The notes under the pieces are model-generated. The model was not told the DNA's origin. It saw only the letters and a program-made list of their open reading frames with translations, and did not search any database. 64,000 nucleotides of DNA. Origin: Schizochytrium sp. TIO01 (taxonomy: Eukaryota; Sar; Bigyra; Thraustochytrida; Thraustochytriidae). A program made the position numbers and the translations under genes. Location of the stretch: positions 4,432,845-4,496,844 of the forward strand of contig SMSO01000014.1 in the NCBI GenBank assembly GCA_004764695.1, given 5' to 3'. Positions 30,423 through 43,000 of the stretch are shown here, piece by piece (the first letter of the stretch is position 1; the number at the start of each line of letters is the position of its first letter).

Positions 30423-33096
30423 TTATTTCAATCGACTTAACCTAAACCTAGTGCCTACCACTCCAGATTTTAGCAGTGGTTTGAGCTGCTCTCGCAGAGT
30501 ATTTGGAAGACCTCTGTCCTTAACATTCTCATTCCAGTACTTAACAAGACGATCTGCGCGCAGCTCATCCCACGCCTCTCGAACCTGCTCGAATGAGTCA
30601 GGGAAATACGGATCTTTACAACGTCGTTTTGAGCAAGTTCTCACATGTTCATGACAAGCTTCACCGTTTTGTGAACTAAACGATAGACACCAAGCACAAA
30701 AGTGATGTCCACATTCGCGATTTCCACATTTCACAGCACAACAATCATCAAATCGATCAATGCAAAAATGACAGCTCGGGCAGAACACATTAAAGATTTT
30801 CTCCTGTATGTGCTGTAGATGACGCTGTACATCGCGACTCTGTCCATCCATCTGTACAAGATCTGCCACGCGCCTTTGAATTTCTTGTTCAGTTCTAATT
30901 GCTGCTTCACTTTCTGCTTTCCTCTTCGCAATCACCAAGAGATGATTCAGCGCCTTAGGCGCAAGCCGAATGATCGCTTGACCCGTGATTCTTCCAGCAC
31001 ACTCATGCTCCATGCATTTCATCGTTCCATCACCGCCAACAAATACGGAAGTCTGTGGTTGCGTGGCAGCTTCTACGGATTTTGCAATACAGCATCGGCA
31101 CAGAAAGTGTCCCTTCTCACAGCTTGTGCCCTCAGAAGCCAGAATCTCCTCCATACACACATGGCATTTCTCTTCAGGATCAACAGCAGCTCCGAATGCT
31201 TCGTGACAAAGTGCTTCACGAGCACTCAGACGCTGAGCAGGATTTTGCGCTTTCAACGTTTTGATGAGTTTCTGAATTGAACTGTTTGGCACAGGATACA
31301 GGTCCTCTAAGACCACACCCACGGAGTACATGTCCATTGCAGTTTCGAACTTTGACACACGGCCGTCCCGCAACTCGGGAGCAATGTACCGAGGCGTTGC
31401 CTGAAATGAGGTGTACGTTGCAGTGCAATTTGCTATCTTGATGCCATCGAAATCCCCAAGCAAGGGTGTCCCATTGCTTGTAAGAAATATGTTCTCGGGT
31501 TTGATATCACAGTGCACGATGCCGTGCAAATGTAGAGCTGCCATGCCATAAAGAAGGCCCATGGCGAGTCGATCGCGAGATGCTTTGCCTTCATTAGGAT
31601 GTTCCTGGATCCACTTTGCCAAGTCGCCATGCTCGTAATAAGGCATGACGATACAACCCCATGGCATTCCATGCATAGTGTCTACAAAAGCACCAGTAAT
31701 TCGAATCACGTTCTGTGACACCACGTTTCCCATTTTAGCGACTTGTTTGTAGAACGCCTTGGAATTACTTGCATGTCCGAGTTGAAACTGTTTCAAAACC
31801 AAAGTTCTGCCGTCGTTATCAAGAACTCGTTGTACTTTTTTGCCGCCTCTCGAGGCCAGCGGCTCGCCAACAGACTTGAAGTCCATAATTTTGATATTCG
31901 GCAGCCACAGATCAGCACAGGCCACTTCAAGAACACCTGCTGCACTCACATGTATACTTTTAAGCCAGTTTTGATCTTGCAATAGCTCTGGATAATGTTC
32001 TTTTGCGAGATGCAGTGTTTCAGCAAGCTTATGACGAAAGGCTTTACTCAGCTCGATAGGGGTGCCTTGAGAGAGGATGGATTCCATTTTCTTGACTCGA
32101 CCTCTGTAATGCTTCCTATCTTTCTCCTCTAAACCTTCTGACTCAAGCTCTTCCTTAGCTCTTTTCAAACTCCCCATTGCATTACTGGAACGAGTCAGTT
32201 TATCGTATAAATCTCGAAGTGATTGGACGTTGGGCGTATTTGAGCCCAAACGTAGATATTCGTCCAATTCTTGAATGTCTTTTGACACAAGTACTGCGTT
32301 TAACATGATATTTTCAGAGTAGCGTTCGAAACGGTTGAATGCCGAGCTCATTGTGCGAAGTATTTCTGATACTTGACCACTGAAAGTGTCTTTCTGAAGG
32401 ACTTCAAACTCTTCAAGGAGAGCATTTTTAAGCTCTAAGAGTTCTGGTTCTAGCTTCACAGCCTTTTCAGGTGCCCCGAGGGCAAGTGAAAATGTATCCC
32501 CAAGCTGTAATTCATTCATTCTATAGACAATTCTTTCAGCAGCTTCTTGGCGTCGCTGTCCAATGTTGTTTGGCCAGGTATCCGGGTTTAGGTTGTACTC
32601 ATCAATGCATTTGTTGACTCGAACAACGAGCTCTTCACAGTATCTGACATCATCTGCGCGTGGCTCATCTTCAATGACTGGTGTGACGTTTATGTCCAGA
32701 TATTCTAATAATCTTGCAAGTTTAGATTTGAATTTGTCTACTGTATCCCCATCAAATTCGTGGTTGTTAGCGCGAACGTCTTGCACAAGCGATTGTAGAT
32801 GACTCCTTTCAGCATTCCGCTGCTTAATGAGATCAGGCAAGCCATCCGAAGAGCTTCCGCGAATCTGGTCCTGAAGGGCGTCTATTCGTTGTTTGGAGTT
32901 CTGGATGCCACTGGAAGCTATCCGCAATTTCATGTGGCCAAAGTATCCCTGGATCGCTGGCCCTTTGAACTCCTCAAGTAACGTAATGCCGATCTGAAGG
33001 GAGTCTCCTCTGGCTCCGCCTCGGTTCACACGCAAGTTGTAGATTGCTTGCGCAAGTTGCACCACATCGGCGAAACTCACGCTATCCGATTGTGTT
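30423..33096 (-). CDS. Last exon of the LRR gene: helical region, kinase, RING/IBR
   Basis: Single 2,674-nt exon after a cttcag acceptor. Residue numbers are for the full protein. Residues 540-920 are mostly helical with heptad-like charged stretches and no known fold. The kinase has a candidate VAIK lysine in TLVLKQF (about 952), a catalytic loop HCDIKPENI (1045-1053; Cys replaces the Arg of HRD), a metal-binding motif written DFD instead of DFG (1065-1067), and RYIAPEL for the APE end. The Lys and both key Asp are present, so activity is possible. Then comes a RING-like set, CHVCMEEI with EKGHFLCRCC (about 1161-1186), and a second set, FCPSCHFCIDRFDDCC then GHHFCAWC (1288-1320), like IBR/RING2 of RBR ubiquitin ligases. 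The RBR label rests on Cys/His spacing only. Confidence 0.85.
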
Positions 33097-36000
33097 CTGA
33101 AGCAGAAACGTGAATGAGTGAGTGAGCGAAGATAGCATCACCAGCATTATCAGCACCATTAGTACGAGATAAACAAGTTAGTTGAACAATTCTTGCAAGA
33201 AAGAGTCCCCCAGCTCTTGAAAGAACATTGACCACCAAAACAAAACATATATGCCTGAAACTTACGGAGACCCATCTAAATCGTGTGCTATCGCAACAAA
33301 TTCAACGCCATCATCAGCAACGACGGTATTGTTGTCATTGACACTATCGACGTTTTCCTGCTCATTGCTGCGCTCTGCAGAACCCCCGCTTACCACATTT
33401 ATTGAGTCGCAGGATTTGGTATCTGAGGCATTGATGTCCTCTCCAGGGAAACATACCTTAGCGAACAGCTCTTCAGGAGTCAAACTAACAGAACTATTAA
33501 AACTGTGACACGTGGAAAATTAGAAAAGCAAACAAAGCCCTCGTTAGATCAACGATGATTGTGTGCGATGAAGCTGCCATGAAACTGCATGGAAACTCAG
33601 AAAGCTACGAATGTAAGCCCTTGCGCTAGTTGGTTGAAGCAATGGAGCAAACAGAACTTACTAGATTTGAACAAAAGGGCAGGTCTTGTGCAGAGACTTT
33701 GCGACAGCCTTAGCTCCATTATCGCTAATCTTGTCCCCACGAAGACTGTGAGTAGTAATAAGTAATAAGATCATTCGTAGTGATTACGATGCAACGTCAG
33801 TCAAATGGTTAGCCATCGAGCACTCTCTCTTTCTCAGACTGAAAATCGCAGAATTGCAGGAGACTTCCTGCTTCTGTGTTCCTTCGCTAATCGAATCCAG
33901 AGCCTAACATCCATTCTCTCATTGCAATACGATGTGCTTGAGTTCGCTTTCAGTTCTGCTTTACCCTGTTCAAGTGCTACAATTCGACTTTAGTAAACGA
34001 AGGGCTTGGCGAAAGTTATCAACAATGGTTTCTCTAATTCTCTGCTTCATCGAACAAGAAACAGCCTGAAAACCCTTTCTTGTGGATTTTTAAAACGTAC
34101 TCTAAATATATCAGGTTCTTGCATTCCGCAATTCCCTTTGCGATGGCCTTTCCACCCTCATCGCCAAACTTGCTCTCACTAAGACTGCGAATAATAATAA
34201 GAAATAAGATCATTCGTAGTGATTACGATGCAACGTCAGTCAATTAGTCAGCCATCGAGCACTCTCTCTTTCTCAGACTGAAAATCGCAGAATTGCAGGA
34301 GACTTCCTGCTTCTGTGTTCCTTCGCTAATCGAATCCAGAGCCTAACATCCATTCTCTCATTGCATTGCGACGTGCTTGAGTTCGTTTTCAGTTCTGCTT
34401 TATTCTGTTCAAGTGCTACAATTCGACTTTAGTAAACGAAGGGCTTGGCGAAAGGTAACAACGATGGTTTCTCTAATTCTCTGCTTCATCATACAAGAAA
34501 CAGCCTGAAAACCCTTTCTTGTGGATTTTTAAAACGTACTCTAAACGTGTCAGGTTCTTGCATTCCGCAATTCCCTTTGCGATGGCCTTTCCACCCTCAT
34601 CGCCAAACTTGTTCCCACCAAGACTGCGAATAATAATAAGTAATAAGATCATTCGTAGTGATTACGATGCAACGTCAGTCAATTAGTCAGCCATCGAGCA
34701 CTCTCTCTTTCTCAGACTGAAAATCGCAGAATTGCAGGAGACTTCCTGCTTCTGTGTTCCTTCGCTAATCGAATCCAGAGCCTAACATCCATTCTCTCAT
34801 TGCAATACGATGTGCTTGAGTTCGCTTTCAGTTCTGCTTTACCCTGTTCAAGTGCTACAATTCGACTTTAGTAAACGAAGGGCTTGGCGAAAGTTATCAA
34901 CAATGGTTTCTCTAATTCTCTGCTTCATCGAACAAGAAACAGCCTGAGAACCCTTTCTTGTGGATTTTTAAAACGTACGTTAAACGAGTCAGGTTCTTGC
35001 ATTCCGCAATTCCCTTTGCGATGGCCTTTCCACCCTCATCGCCAAACTTGCTCTCACTAAGACTGCGAATAATAATAAGAAATAAGATCATTCGTAGTGA
35101 TTACGATGCAACGTCAGTCAATTAGTCAGCCATCGAGCACTCTCTCTTTCTCAAACTGAAAATCGCAGAATTGCAGCAGACTTCCTGCTTCTGTGTTCCT
35201 TCGCTAATCGAATCCAGAGCCTAACATCCATTCTCTCATTGCATTGCGACGTGCTTGAGTTCGTTTTCAGTTCTGCTTTATCCTGTTCAAGTGCTACAAT
35301 TCGACTCTAGTAAACGAGGAGGGCTTGGCGAAAGGTAACAACGATGGTTTCTCTAATTCTCTGCTTCATCGAACAAGAAACAGCCTGAAAACCCTTTCTT
35401 GTGGATTTTTAAAACGTACTCTAAATATGTCAGGTTCTTGCATTCCGCAATTCCCTTTGCGATGGCCTTTGTGCCCTCATCGCCAAAGTTGTTCCAACTA
35501 AGACTGCGAATAATAATAAGTAATCAGATCATTCGTAGTGATTACGATGCAACGTCAGTCACTTAGTCAGCCATCGAGCACTCTCTCTTTCTCAAACGGA
35601 AAATCGCAGAATTGCAGAAGACTTCCTGCTTCTGTGTTCCTTCGCTAATCGAATCCAGAGCCTAACATCCATTCTCTCATTGCATTGCGACGTGCTTGAG
35701 TTCGTGTTCAGTTCTGCTTTATTCTGTTCAAGTGCTACAATTCGACTCTAGTAAACGAAGGGCTTGGCAAAAGGTATCAACAATGGTTTCTCTAATTCTC
35801 TGCTTCATCGAACAAGAAACAGCCTGAAAACCCTTTCTTGTGGATTTTTAAAACGTACGTTAAATGTGTCAGGTTCTTGCATTCCGCAATTCCCTTTGCG
35901 ATGGCCTTTCCATCCTCATCGCCAAAGTTGTTCTCACTAAGACTGCGAATAATAATAAGTAATAAGATCATTCGATGCAACGTCAGTCAAATAGTTAGCC

Positions 36001-39000
36001 ATTAAGCACTCTCTCTTTCTCAGACTGAAAATCGCAGAATTGCAGGAGACTTCCTGCTTCCGTGTTCCCACGCTAAACGAATCCAGAGCCTAACATCCAT
36101 TCTCTCATTGCAATGCGACGTGCTTGAGTTCGTTTTCAGTTCTGCTTTATCCTGTTCAAGTGCTACAATTCGACTCTAGTAAACGAAGGGCTTGGCGAAA
36201 GGTAACAACGATGGTTTCTCTAATTCTCTGCTTCATCGAACAAGAAACAGCCTGAAAACCCTTTCTTGTGGATTTTTAAAACGTACTCTAAATGTGTCAG
36301 GTTCTTGCATTCCGCAATTCCCTTTGCGATGGCCTTTCCACCCTCATCGCCAAAGTTGTTCTCACTAAGACTGCGAATAATAATAAGTAATAAGATCATT
36401 CGATGCAACGTCAGTCAAATAGTTAGCCATTAAGCACTCTCTCTTTCTCAGACTGAAAATCGCAGAATTGCAGGAGACTTCCTGCTTCTGTGTTCCTTCG
36501 CTAATCGAATCCAGAGCCTAACATCCATTCTCTCATTGCATTGCGACGTGCTTGAGTTCGTTTTCAGTTCTGCTTTATCCTGTTCAAGTGCTACAATTCG
36601 ACTTTAGTAAACGAAGGGCTTGGCGAAAGGTAACAACGATGGTTTCTCTTATTCTCTGCTTCATCGAACAAGAAACAGCCTAAAAACCCTTTCTTGTGGA
36701 TTTTTAAAACGTACGTTAAACGAGTCAGGTTCTTGCATTCCGCAATTCCCTTTGCGATGGCCTTTCCACCCTCATCGCCAAACTTGTCACGAGTAAGACT
36801 GCGAATAATAATAAGAAATAAGATCATTCGTAGTGATTACGATGCAACGTCAGTCAATTAGTTAGCCATCGAGCACTCTCTCTTTCTCAGACTGAAAATC
36901 GCAGAATTGCAGGAGACTTCCTGCTTCCGTGTTCCCTCGCTAATCGAATCCAGAGCCTAACATCCATTCTCTCATTGCATTGCGACGTGCTTGAGTTCGT
37001 GTTCAGTTCTGCTTTATCCTGTTCAAGTGCTACAATTCGACTCTAGTAAACGAAGGGCTTGACGAAAGGTAACAACGATGGTTTCTCTAATTTTCTGCTT
37101 TATCATACAAGAAACAGCCTGAAAACCCTTTCTTGTGGATTTTTAAAACGTACCCTAAAAATGTCAGGTTTTTGCATTCCGCAATTCCCTTTGCGATGGC
37201 CTTTCCCCCCTCATCCCCAAAGATGTTCCCACCAAGACTGCGAATAATAATAAGAAATAAGATCATTCGTAGTGATTACGATGCAACGTCAGTCACTTAG
37301 TCAGCCATCGAGCACTCTCTCTTTCTCAAACTGAAAATCGCAGAATTGCAGGAGACTTCCTGCTTCTGTGTTCCTTCGCTAATCGAATCCAGAGCCTAAC
37401 ATCCATTCTCTCATTGCATTGCGACGTGCTTGAGTTCGTGTTCTGCTTTATTCTGTTCAAGTGCTACAATTCGACTCTAGTAAACGAAGGGCTTGGCGAA
37501 AGGTAACAACGATGGTTTCTCTAATTCTCTGCTTCATCGAACAAGAAACAGCCTGAAAACCCTTTCTTGTGGATTTTTAAAACGTACTATAAAAATGTCA
37601 GGTTTTTGCATTCCGCAATTCCCTTTGCGATGGCCTTTCCCCCCTCATCCCCAAAGATGTTCCCACCAAGACTGCGAATAATAATAAGAAATAAGATCAT
37701 TCGTAGTGATTACGATGCAACGTCAGTCAATTAGTTAGCCATCGAGCACTCTCTCTTTCTCAAACTGAAAATCGCAGAATTGCAGGAGACTTCCTGCTTC
37801 TGTGTTCCTTCGCTAATCGAATCCAGAGCCTAACATCCATTCTCTCATTGCATTGCGACGTGCTTGAGTTCGTTTTCAGTCCTGCTTTATTCTGTTCAAG
37901 TGCTACAATTCGACTCTAGTAAACGAAGGGCTTGGCAAAAGGTATCAACAATGGTTTCTCTAATTCTCTGCTTCATCGAACAAGAAACAGCCTGAAAACC
38001 CTTTCTTGTGGATTTTTAAAACGTACGTTAAATGTGTCATGTTCTTGCATTCCGCAATTCCCTTTGCGATGGCCTTTCCACCCTCATCGCCAAACTTGTT
38101 CCAACCAAGACTGCGAATAATAGTAAGTAATAAGATCATTCGTAGTGATTACGATGCAACGTCAGTCAATTAGTCAGCCATCGAGCACTCTCTCTTTCTC
38201 AAACTGAAAATCGCAGGATTGCAGGAGACTTCCTGCTTCTGTGTTCCTTCGCTAATCGAATCCAGAGCCTAACATCCATTCTCTCATTGCATTGCGACTT
38301 GTTTGCTTTCATTTTTAGTTTTGCTTTATTCTGTTCAAATTCTACAATTTGAACATAGTTACAGGAGGGCTTTGCAAAAGGTATCAACAATGGTTTCTCT
38401 AGTTTTTTGCTTCACGGAACAAGAACCAACTGGAAAACCCTTATTTGTGGGTCAAAATAACGTACGTTAAACGTGTCAGGTTCTTGCATTCCGCAATTCC
38501 CTTTGCGATGGCCTTTCCACCCTCATCGCCAAACTTGTTCCCACCAAGACTGCGAATAATAATAAGTAATAAGATCATTCGTAGTGATTACGATGCAACG
38601 TCAGTCAATTAGTCAGCCATCGAGCACTCTCTCTTTCTCAAACTGAAAATCGCAGGATTGCAGAAGACTTCCTGCTTCTATGTTCCCTCGCTAATCGAAT
38701 CCAGAGCCTAACAACCATTCTCTCATTGCAATGCGATGTGCTTGAGTTCGTGTTCAGTTCTGCTTTATCCTGTTCAAGTGCTACAATTCGACTCTAGTAA
38801 GAGGAGGGCTTGGCGAAAGGTATCAACAATGGTTTCTCTTATTCTCTGCTTCATCATACAAGAAACAGCCTGAAAACCCTTTCTTGTGGATTTTTAAAAC
38901 GTACTCTAAATGTGTCAGGTTCTTGCATTCCGCAATTCCCTTTGCGATGGCCTTTCCACCCTCATCGCCAAACTTGTTCCCACCAAGACTGCGAATAATA

Positions 39001-40067
39001 ATAAGTAATAAGATCATTCGTAGTGATTACGATGCAACGTCAGTCAATTAGTCAGCCATCGAGCACTCTCTCTTTCTCAAACTGAAAATCGCAGGATTGC
39101 AGAAGACTTCCTGCTTCTATGTTCCCTCGCTAATCGAATCCAGAGCCTAACATCCATTCTCTCATTGCCATTACGACTTGCTAGCGTTCGCTTTCAGTTC
39201 TGCTTTATCCTGTTCAAGTGTTACAATTCGACTTTAGTAAACGAAGGGCTTGGCAAAAGGTATCAACAATGGTTTCTCTTATTCTCTGCTTCATCGAACA
39301 AGAAACAGCCTGAAAACCCTTTCTTGTGGATTTTTAAAACGTACTCTAAATGTGTCATGTTCTTGCATTCCGCAATTCCCTTTGCGATGGCCTTTCCACC
39401 CTCATCGCCAAACTTGTTCCAACTAAGACTGCGAATAATAATAAGAAATAAGATCATTCGTAGTGATTACGATGCAACGTCAGTCAATTAGTCAGCCATC
39501 GAGCACTCTCTCTTTCTCAAACTGAAAATCGCAGAATTGCAGGAGACTTCCTGCTTCTGTGTTCCTTCGCTAAACGAATCCAGAGCCTAACATCCATTCT
39601 CTCATGCCCTTACGACGTGCTAGCGTTCGTTTTCAGTTCTGCTTTATCCTGTTCAAGCGCTACAATTCGACTTTAGTAAACGAAGGGCTTGGCGAAAGGT
39701 ATCAACGATGGTTTCTCTAATTCTCTGTTTCATCGAACAAGAAACAGCTTGAAAACCTTTTATTGTGGATTTTAAAAACGTACGTTAAGTTTGTCAGGTT
39801 CTCGCATTTTTTCAGGGACTTTGCAATTGCCTTTGCGGTATTTGGACCGATGCGCTGGTTGCTAAGACTGTGTTTGTTGAGTTTTCAAGTATATATCATT
39901 TCCAACTTCATCAGTACCGATCCAAAACTCTTCTACTACAAGGCTTGCATTCTTGAACACATTAATAACGCCAATGCCTCCTGCTGTCTCCTCTTTTTGC
40001 CACCGCGCACTTACTCAATCTCCGTCGTATCTTTACTGATGTCCTTAACCTTGCGTGCTACACTCAT
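30423..40067 (-). CDS. LRR - protein kinase - RING/IBR protein, 18 coding exons
   Basis: Model on the minus strand: start exon 40067-40015 (ATG, MSVARKVKDI); fifteen 84-nt LRR exons between 39867 and 33662; linker exon 33502-33266; last exon 33096-30423 (TAG/TAA-type stop at 30423). Coding lengths 53 + 15x84 + 237 + 2674 = 4,224 nt, exactly 1,407 residues plus stop. Every internal junction has the same phase (two bases, then one), with donors gtacgt or gtaag and acceptors ending cag. Predicted order: short N-terminus, 15 ribonuclease-inhibitor-type LRRs (about residues 19-438), acidic linker, helical region (520-920), kinase (930-1150), two zinc modules (1160-1340), basic tail. There is no signal peptide or membrane span, so it is probably cytosolic. 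The combination suggests a receptor-like sensor coupled to phosphorylation and ubiquitin transfer; that role is inference. I found no other gene start inside. Confidence 0.8.
33662..39867 (-). repeat. Tandem array of 15 one-exon LRR units, about 439 bp each
   Basis: LRR exons in coding order: 39867-39784, 39428-39345, 38988-38905, 38549-38466, 38110-38027, 37671-37588, 37237-37154, 36798-36715, 36370-36287, 35942-35859, 35503-35420, 35062-34979, 34623-34540, 34184-34101, 33745-33662. Each is 84 nt and encodes one 28-residue repeat with core NxFGDEGGKAIAKGIAEC then KNLTxL. Start-to-start distances are 428-441 bp, mostly 439. The roughly 350-nt introns are nearly as conserved as the exons, including donor gtacgttttaaa and acceptor ttattattcgcag. 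The two end exons are diverged (LSNQRIGPNTAKAIAKSL; LRGDKISDNGAKAVAKSL), as expected for an array that grows in the middle. Confidence 0.92.
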
Positions 40068-43000
40068 CTTCTTGTCGCAGTGCCCACTGTAATGATTCGT
40101 GAAGACTAATCGATCAACGACGCCGTTTCTTTTGCCTTGGAGCCCTCGCTCTCAAGACCACCTTTGTGTGCTAAAGGACTTCTTCCGAGCCGCAAGAGGT
40201 GAGCTCCACGCGGCGCCTCGCCTTGCCTCTGCAGCCTACGCTTCGTCCACGAGCAGGTCGGCGGTGCTGTGCTATAGAGGTTGCGTGTTTGTCGAATGTG
40301 TTCACTGCGTTGAGTTGAGGGTTTGCGAGGCTGGTTTTGGCAGCGTTGATCTCATTCTTTCTCTGTGAGCAGAAAATAAGCTCTGCGTGGAGTTTTCACT
40401 AAGTGAGTGACTAAAAGGCCTAAAAATTTGATTGATTGATTGATTGATTAATGAGTCATTAAAAGATCGCTTGACTGATCGATGGATAGGAGTGCTTAGT
40501 CTCTGACTATTGGAAATGTCGGATCTTTCTTTCTTTCTTTCTCCTTTCTTCCTTACTTTTGCAAGAGGTCCTTCTTCCAGCTTCTCTTTTTTATTCTGGG
40601 AGCGAGAAACTTTAGGAGGAGTGTTAAGTATCACTTAGCACTTCTCCTTTAAAAGGTAGCGACGGTGGCCGCGAAGTACCAACCTACCAATGCCGATTGA
40701 AAGAAGGCGAAACACTTCATCGTTTGGAGAGTAAACCCGAAGAGCGAAAGTGTCTCTATAATGACTTTTGAGTGAAGGAGAGCCTTGTAGGTTGTATTTT
40801 GATTTATACCTGACGATGTTAACTTTGCACACCCTGATTGAAAAAGGAAATCAACTCAAGGGATCACCAAAAAGCCTGGTTTTGGACTTAAGTTGAGAAA
40901 AAGATCGAAAATACCGTACAGTCGCACTTCTTAGTATCTTTGACCTTGTTCTGGCAACGCTGTTGAGAAATACCTCTCCAGGAGGGACCACGATTCGTCA
41001 TATTCAACTTGATAGGTAGGTAGGCAGGGTCAGTACTGCGACCGATCATGAAGCATCATCGCTTAGGAAACATGCAAATGAGTAAGATGTTGAATCCAGA
41101 TAAGAATGGGTTTTGTACAAGGGAATCGCTTTTAGGTAAGAGTTGGATTTATCATTTGTGCCCTAGCAGCGTTGGAGATAGGTAACGAGTACTTCAGGCA
41201 GTTATGCGTGCTATATGTTTTTACCAAAGTTAAAGGGTTGATACTGATGTTTTGGACGAGTGAAGGCGCAGGCTCGTGCGTCTCCAACTAGTATTAGACA
41301 TTCTTCTTCACTCGTCCAAGTCACCCATGGCCAATCCGACGAAGATATTTCTGCTCATAAAGGCTTAAAGCAAATGACCGCTGAGCAGGTCTTGCTTACT
41401 TGACACCCTTTTGTCTAATTGATGTCAGGGCGCAAACTTTACGGGATTATCCAGAGAGTTATCCAGAGAAGGCACCAGCGCAGATGCCAGGAGTACTGAG
41501 TCAAAGAACACTGAATTTGACAGAAAAAATGTTTGAAGTGTACAAAATTTGGTTTGCTCAAGTAAAATTACGGCCTTAGGTCATTGCAACTGAGACCTCT
41601 AGCCTCGAAGTCAGGTCTTATACTATAGTTTAGCGCTTGTGTTAAAAGACTATTGGGCAGCCGCATTTTGATTTTGCGAGTTGTGAATATATTGGAGTTG
41701 TGTGATCATATTCTGATATTACCTTACAGACATAGAGCATTCTATTCATTGCAGCTAGACTCTTCATATAGGAGAGGCAAGCAAACTAAAAGCAGAATTA
41801 GTTTGAAGCCAGAAACCTGCACAGAGTCAAAGAAACTTCCAGCATATTTGAAACAAGATTTTTTAACTGCTTGTTCGTCAAATGATTGAATGCTATACTT
41901 ATTTCTCGTTCAAATTCAGTCATTTTGACAAAATGCCAATGTCGGTAACCTCGAGTAACTGGCCATTGTTCGCCATTGATGTTTGAATAAAACGTTTACC
42001 ATGGTGCTGTAAAGACACAGATCTCATCATCAACAAAGAGTACAGAGGTTCTAGCTGATAGGAATATTACTTACATACGAGCAAGCATGCTGAAATGTAT
42101 TCAGTGAAGTTTGCACGGATAAATTTGAAAACACTTGAACAGATGGATCCAATGACTCAGCGATAGGGGTATTTTTTGGTAATAGCTCGTTTGAATTCGT
42201 TTAATGTGTCTAGAGAAGGTCTTGATGCCTCAACACTACAAGCAATGAGACTCTTCAGCGTTTACGCTTCCTCACCAAGTAGCTTCCCCTCTCGAATGAA
42301 CGGATTTTTGTTTACTGCTTCTGCGGTTAAAGAGATCTAAACAATTGACTGATGGAATTCGTCGAGTTTTTGCCTGCATTCAAATGAGTGAGGCATTAAT
42401 GTGAGACTTTAACGGTAAGGAACAAGAGTACGCTTCTTATTGAGTGTTGAGTCTTTGAATCACAACTTTTGCAGGAGATAGTGCCACACAGTGGGCCTCT
42501 TCAACAATTCTCGGAATTGCATGTTCTGTTTCTTAATTATGGCGGTGCCTTTTGCCGGCGTTAAGTTATTACTAGGCCAGATGCTGATAAAACTGCCCAC
42601 GAGACCTAGCACTTACCAAGCATCATTGGTTTCTTCCTGCTCTTCGCGAGTTTTGTAGTATGTCCACGCCACAAACGCCCTTCGTGGCGTTATTGGTTGG
42701 CAATAAATTCTCTTGCGAAGAGAACTTATCTAATCCTTATCGATCTTGTTGAGATTTCTAATCAAAGAATCATGTGAACAACACAGTGCGTAGCTTCTTG
42801 GTGTACCTTTGTAAGACCTCGAAGAGTAAGGCGATGAATAGGATAAGAAGCAGGCAATCAGATGCGTGACTGCGGATTCAAAGAAAGCCAAGGCACAAAA
42901 GGTGCACAGGCACCTTGGTAGAGCGTGTATGGCGAGATTTACTTTGATGGTTGAAGAGGCAAGTGAATTAAACCTCTTCAAATATGTCTAGCTCTGTTCT

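Noticed and set aside
33800-39600. Sixteen or so 60-110-codon plus-strand and minus-strand frames repeated along the array
   Set aside because: The plus-strand ones are antisense to LRR exons; the minus-strand ones read through donors into introns. Only the 84-nt cores are kept as exons.
33662-39867. CRISPR-like or satellite array
   Set aside because: Regular spacing is explained by exon-intron units of a gene: there are no short identical repeats with unique spacers, and each unit has splice sites and an LRR.
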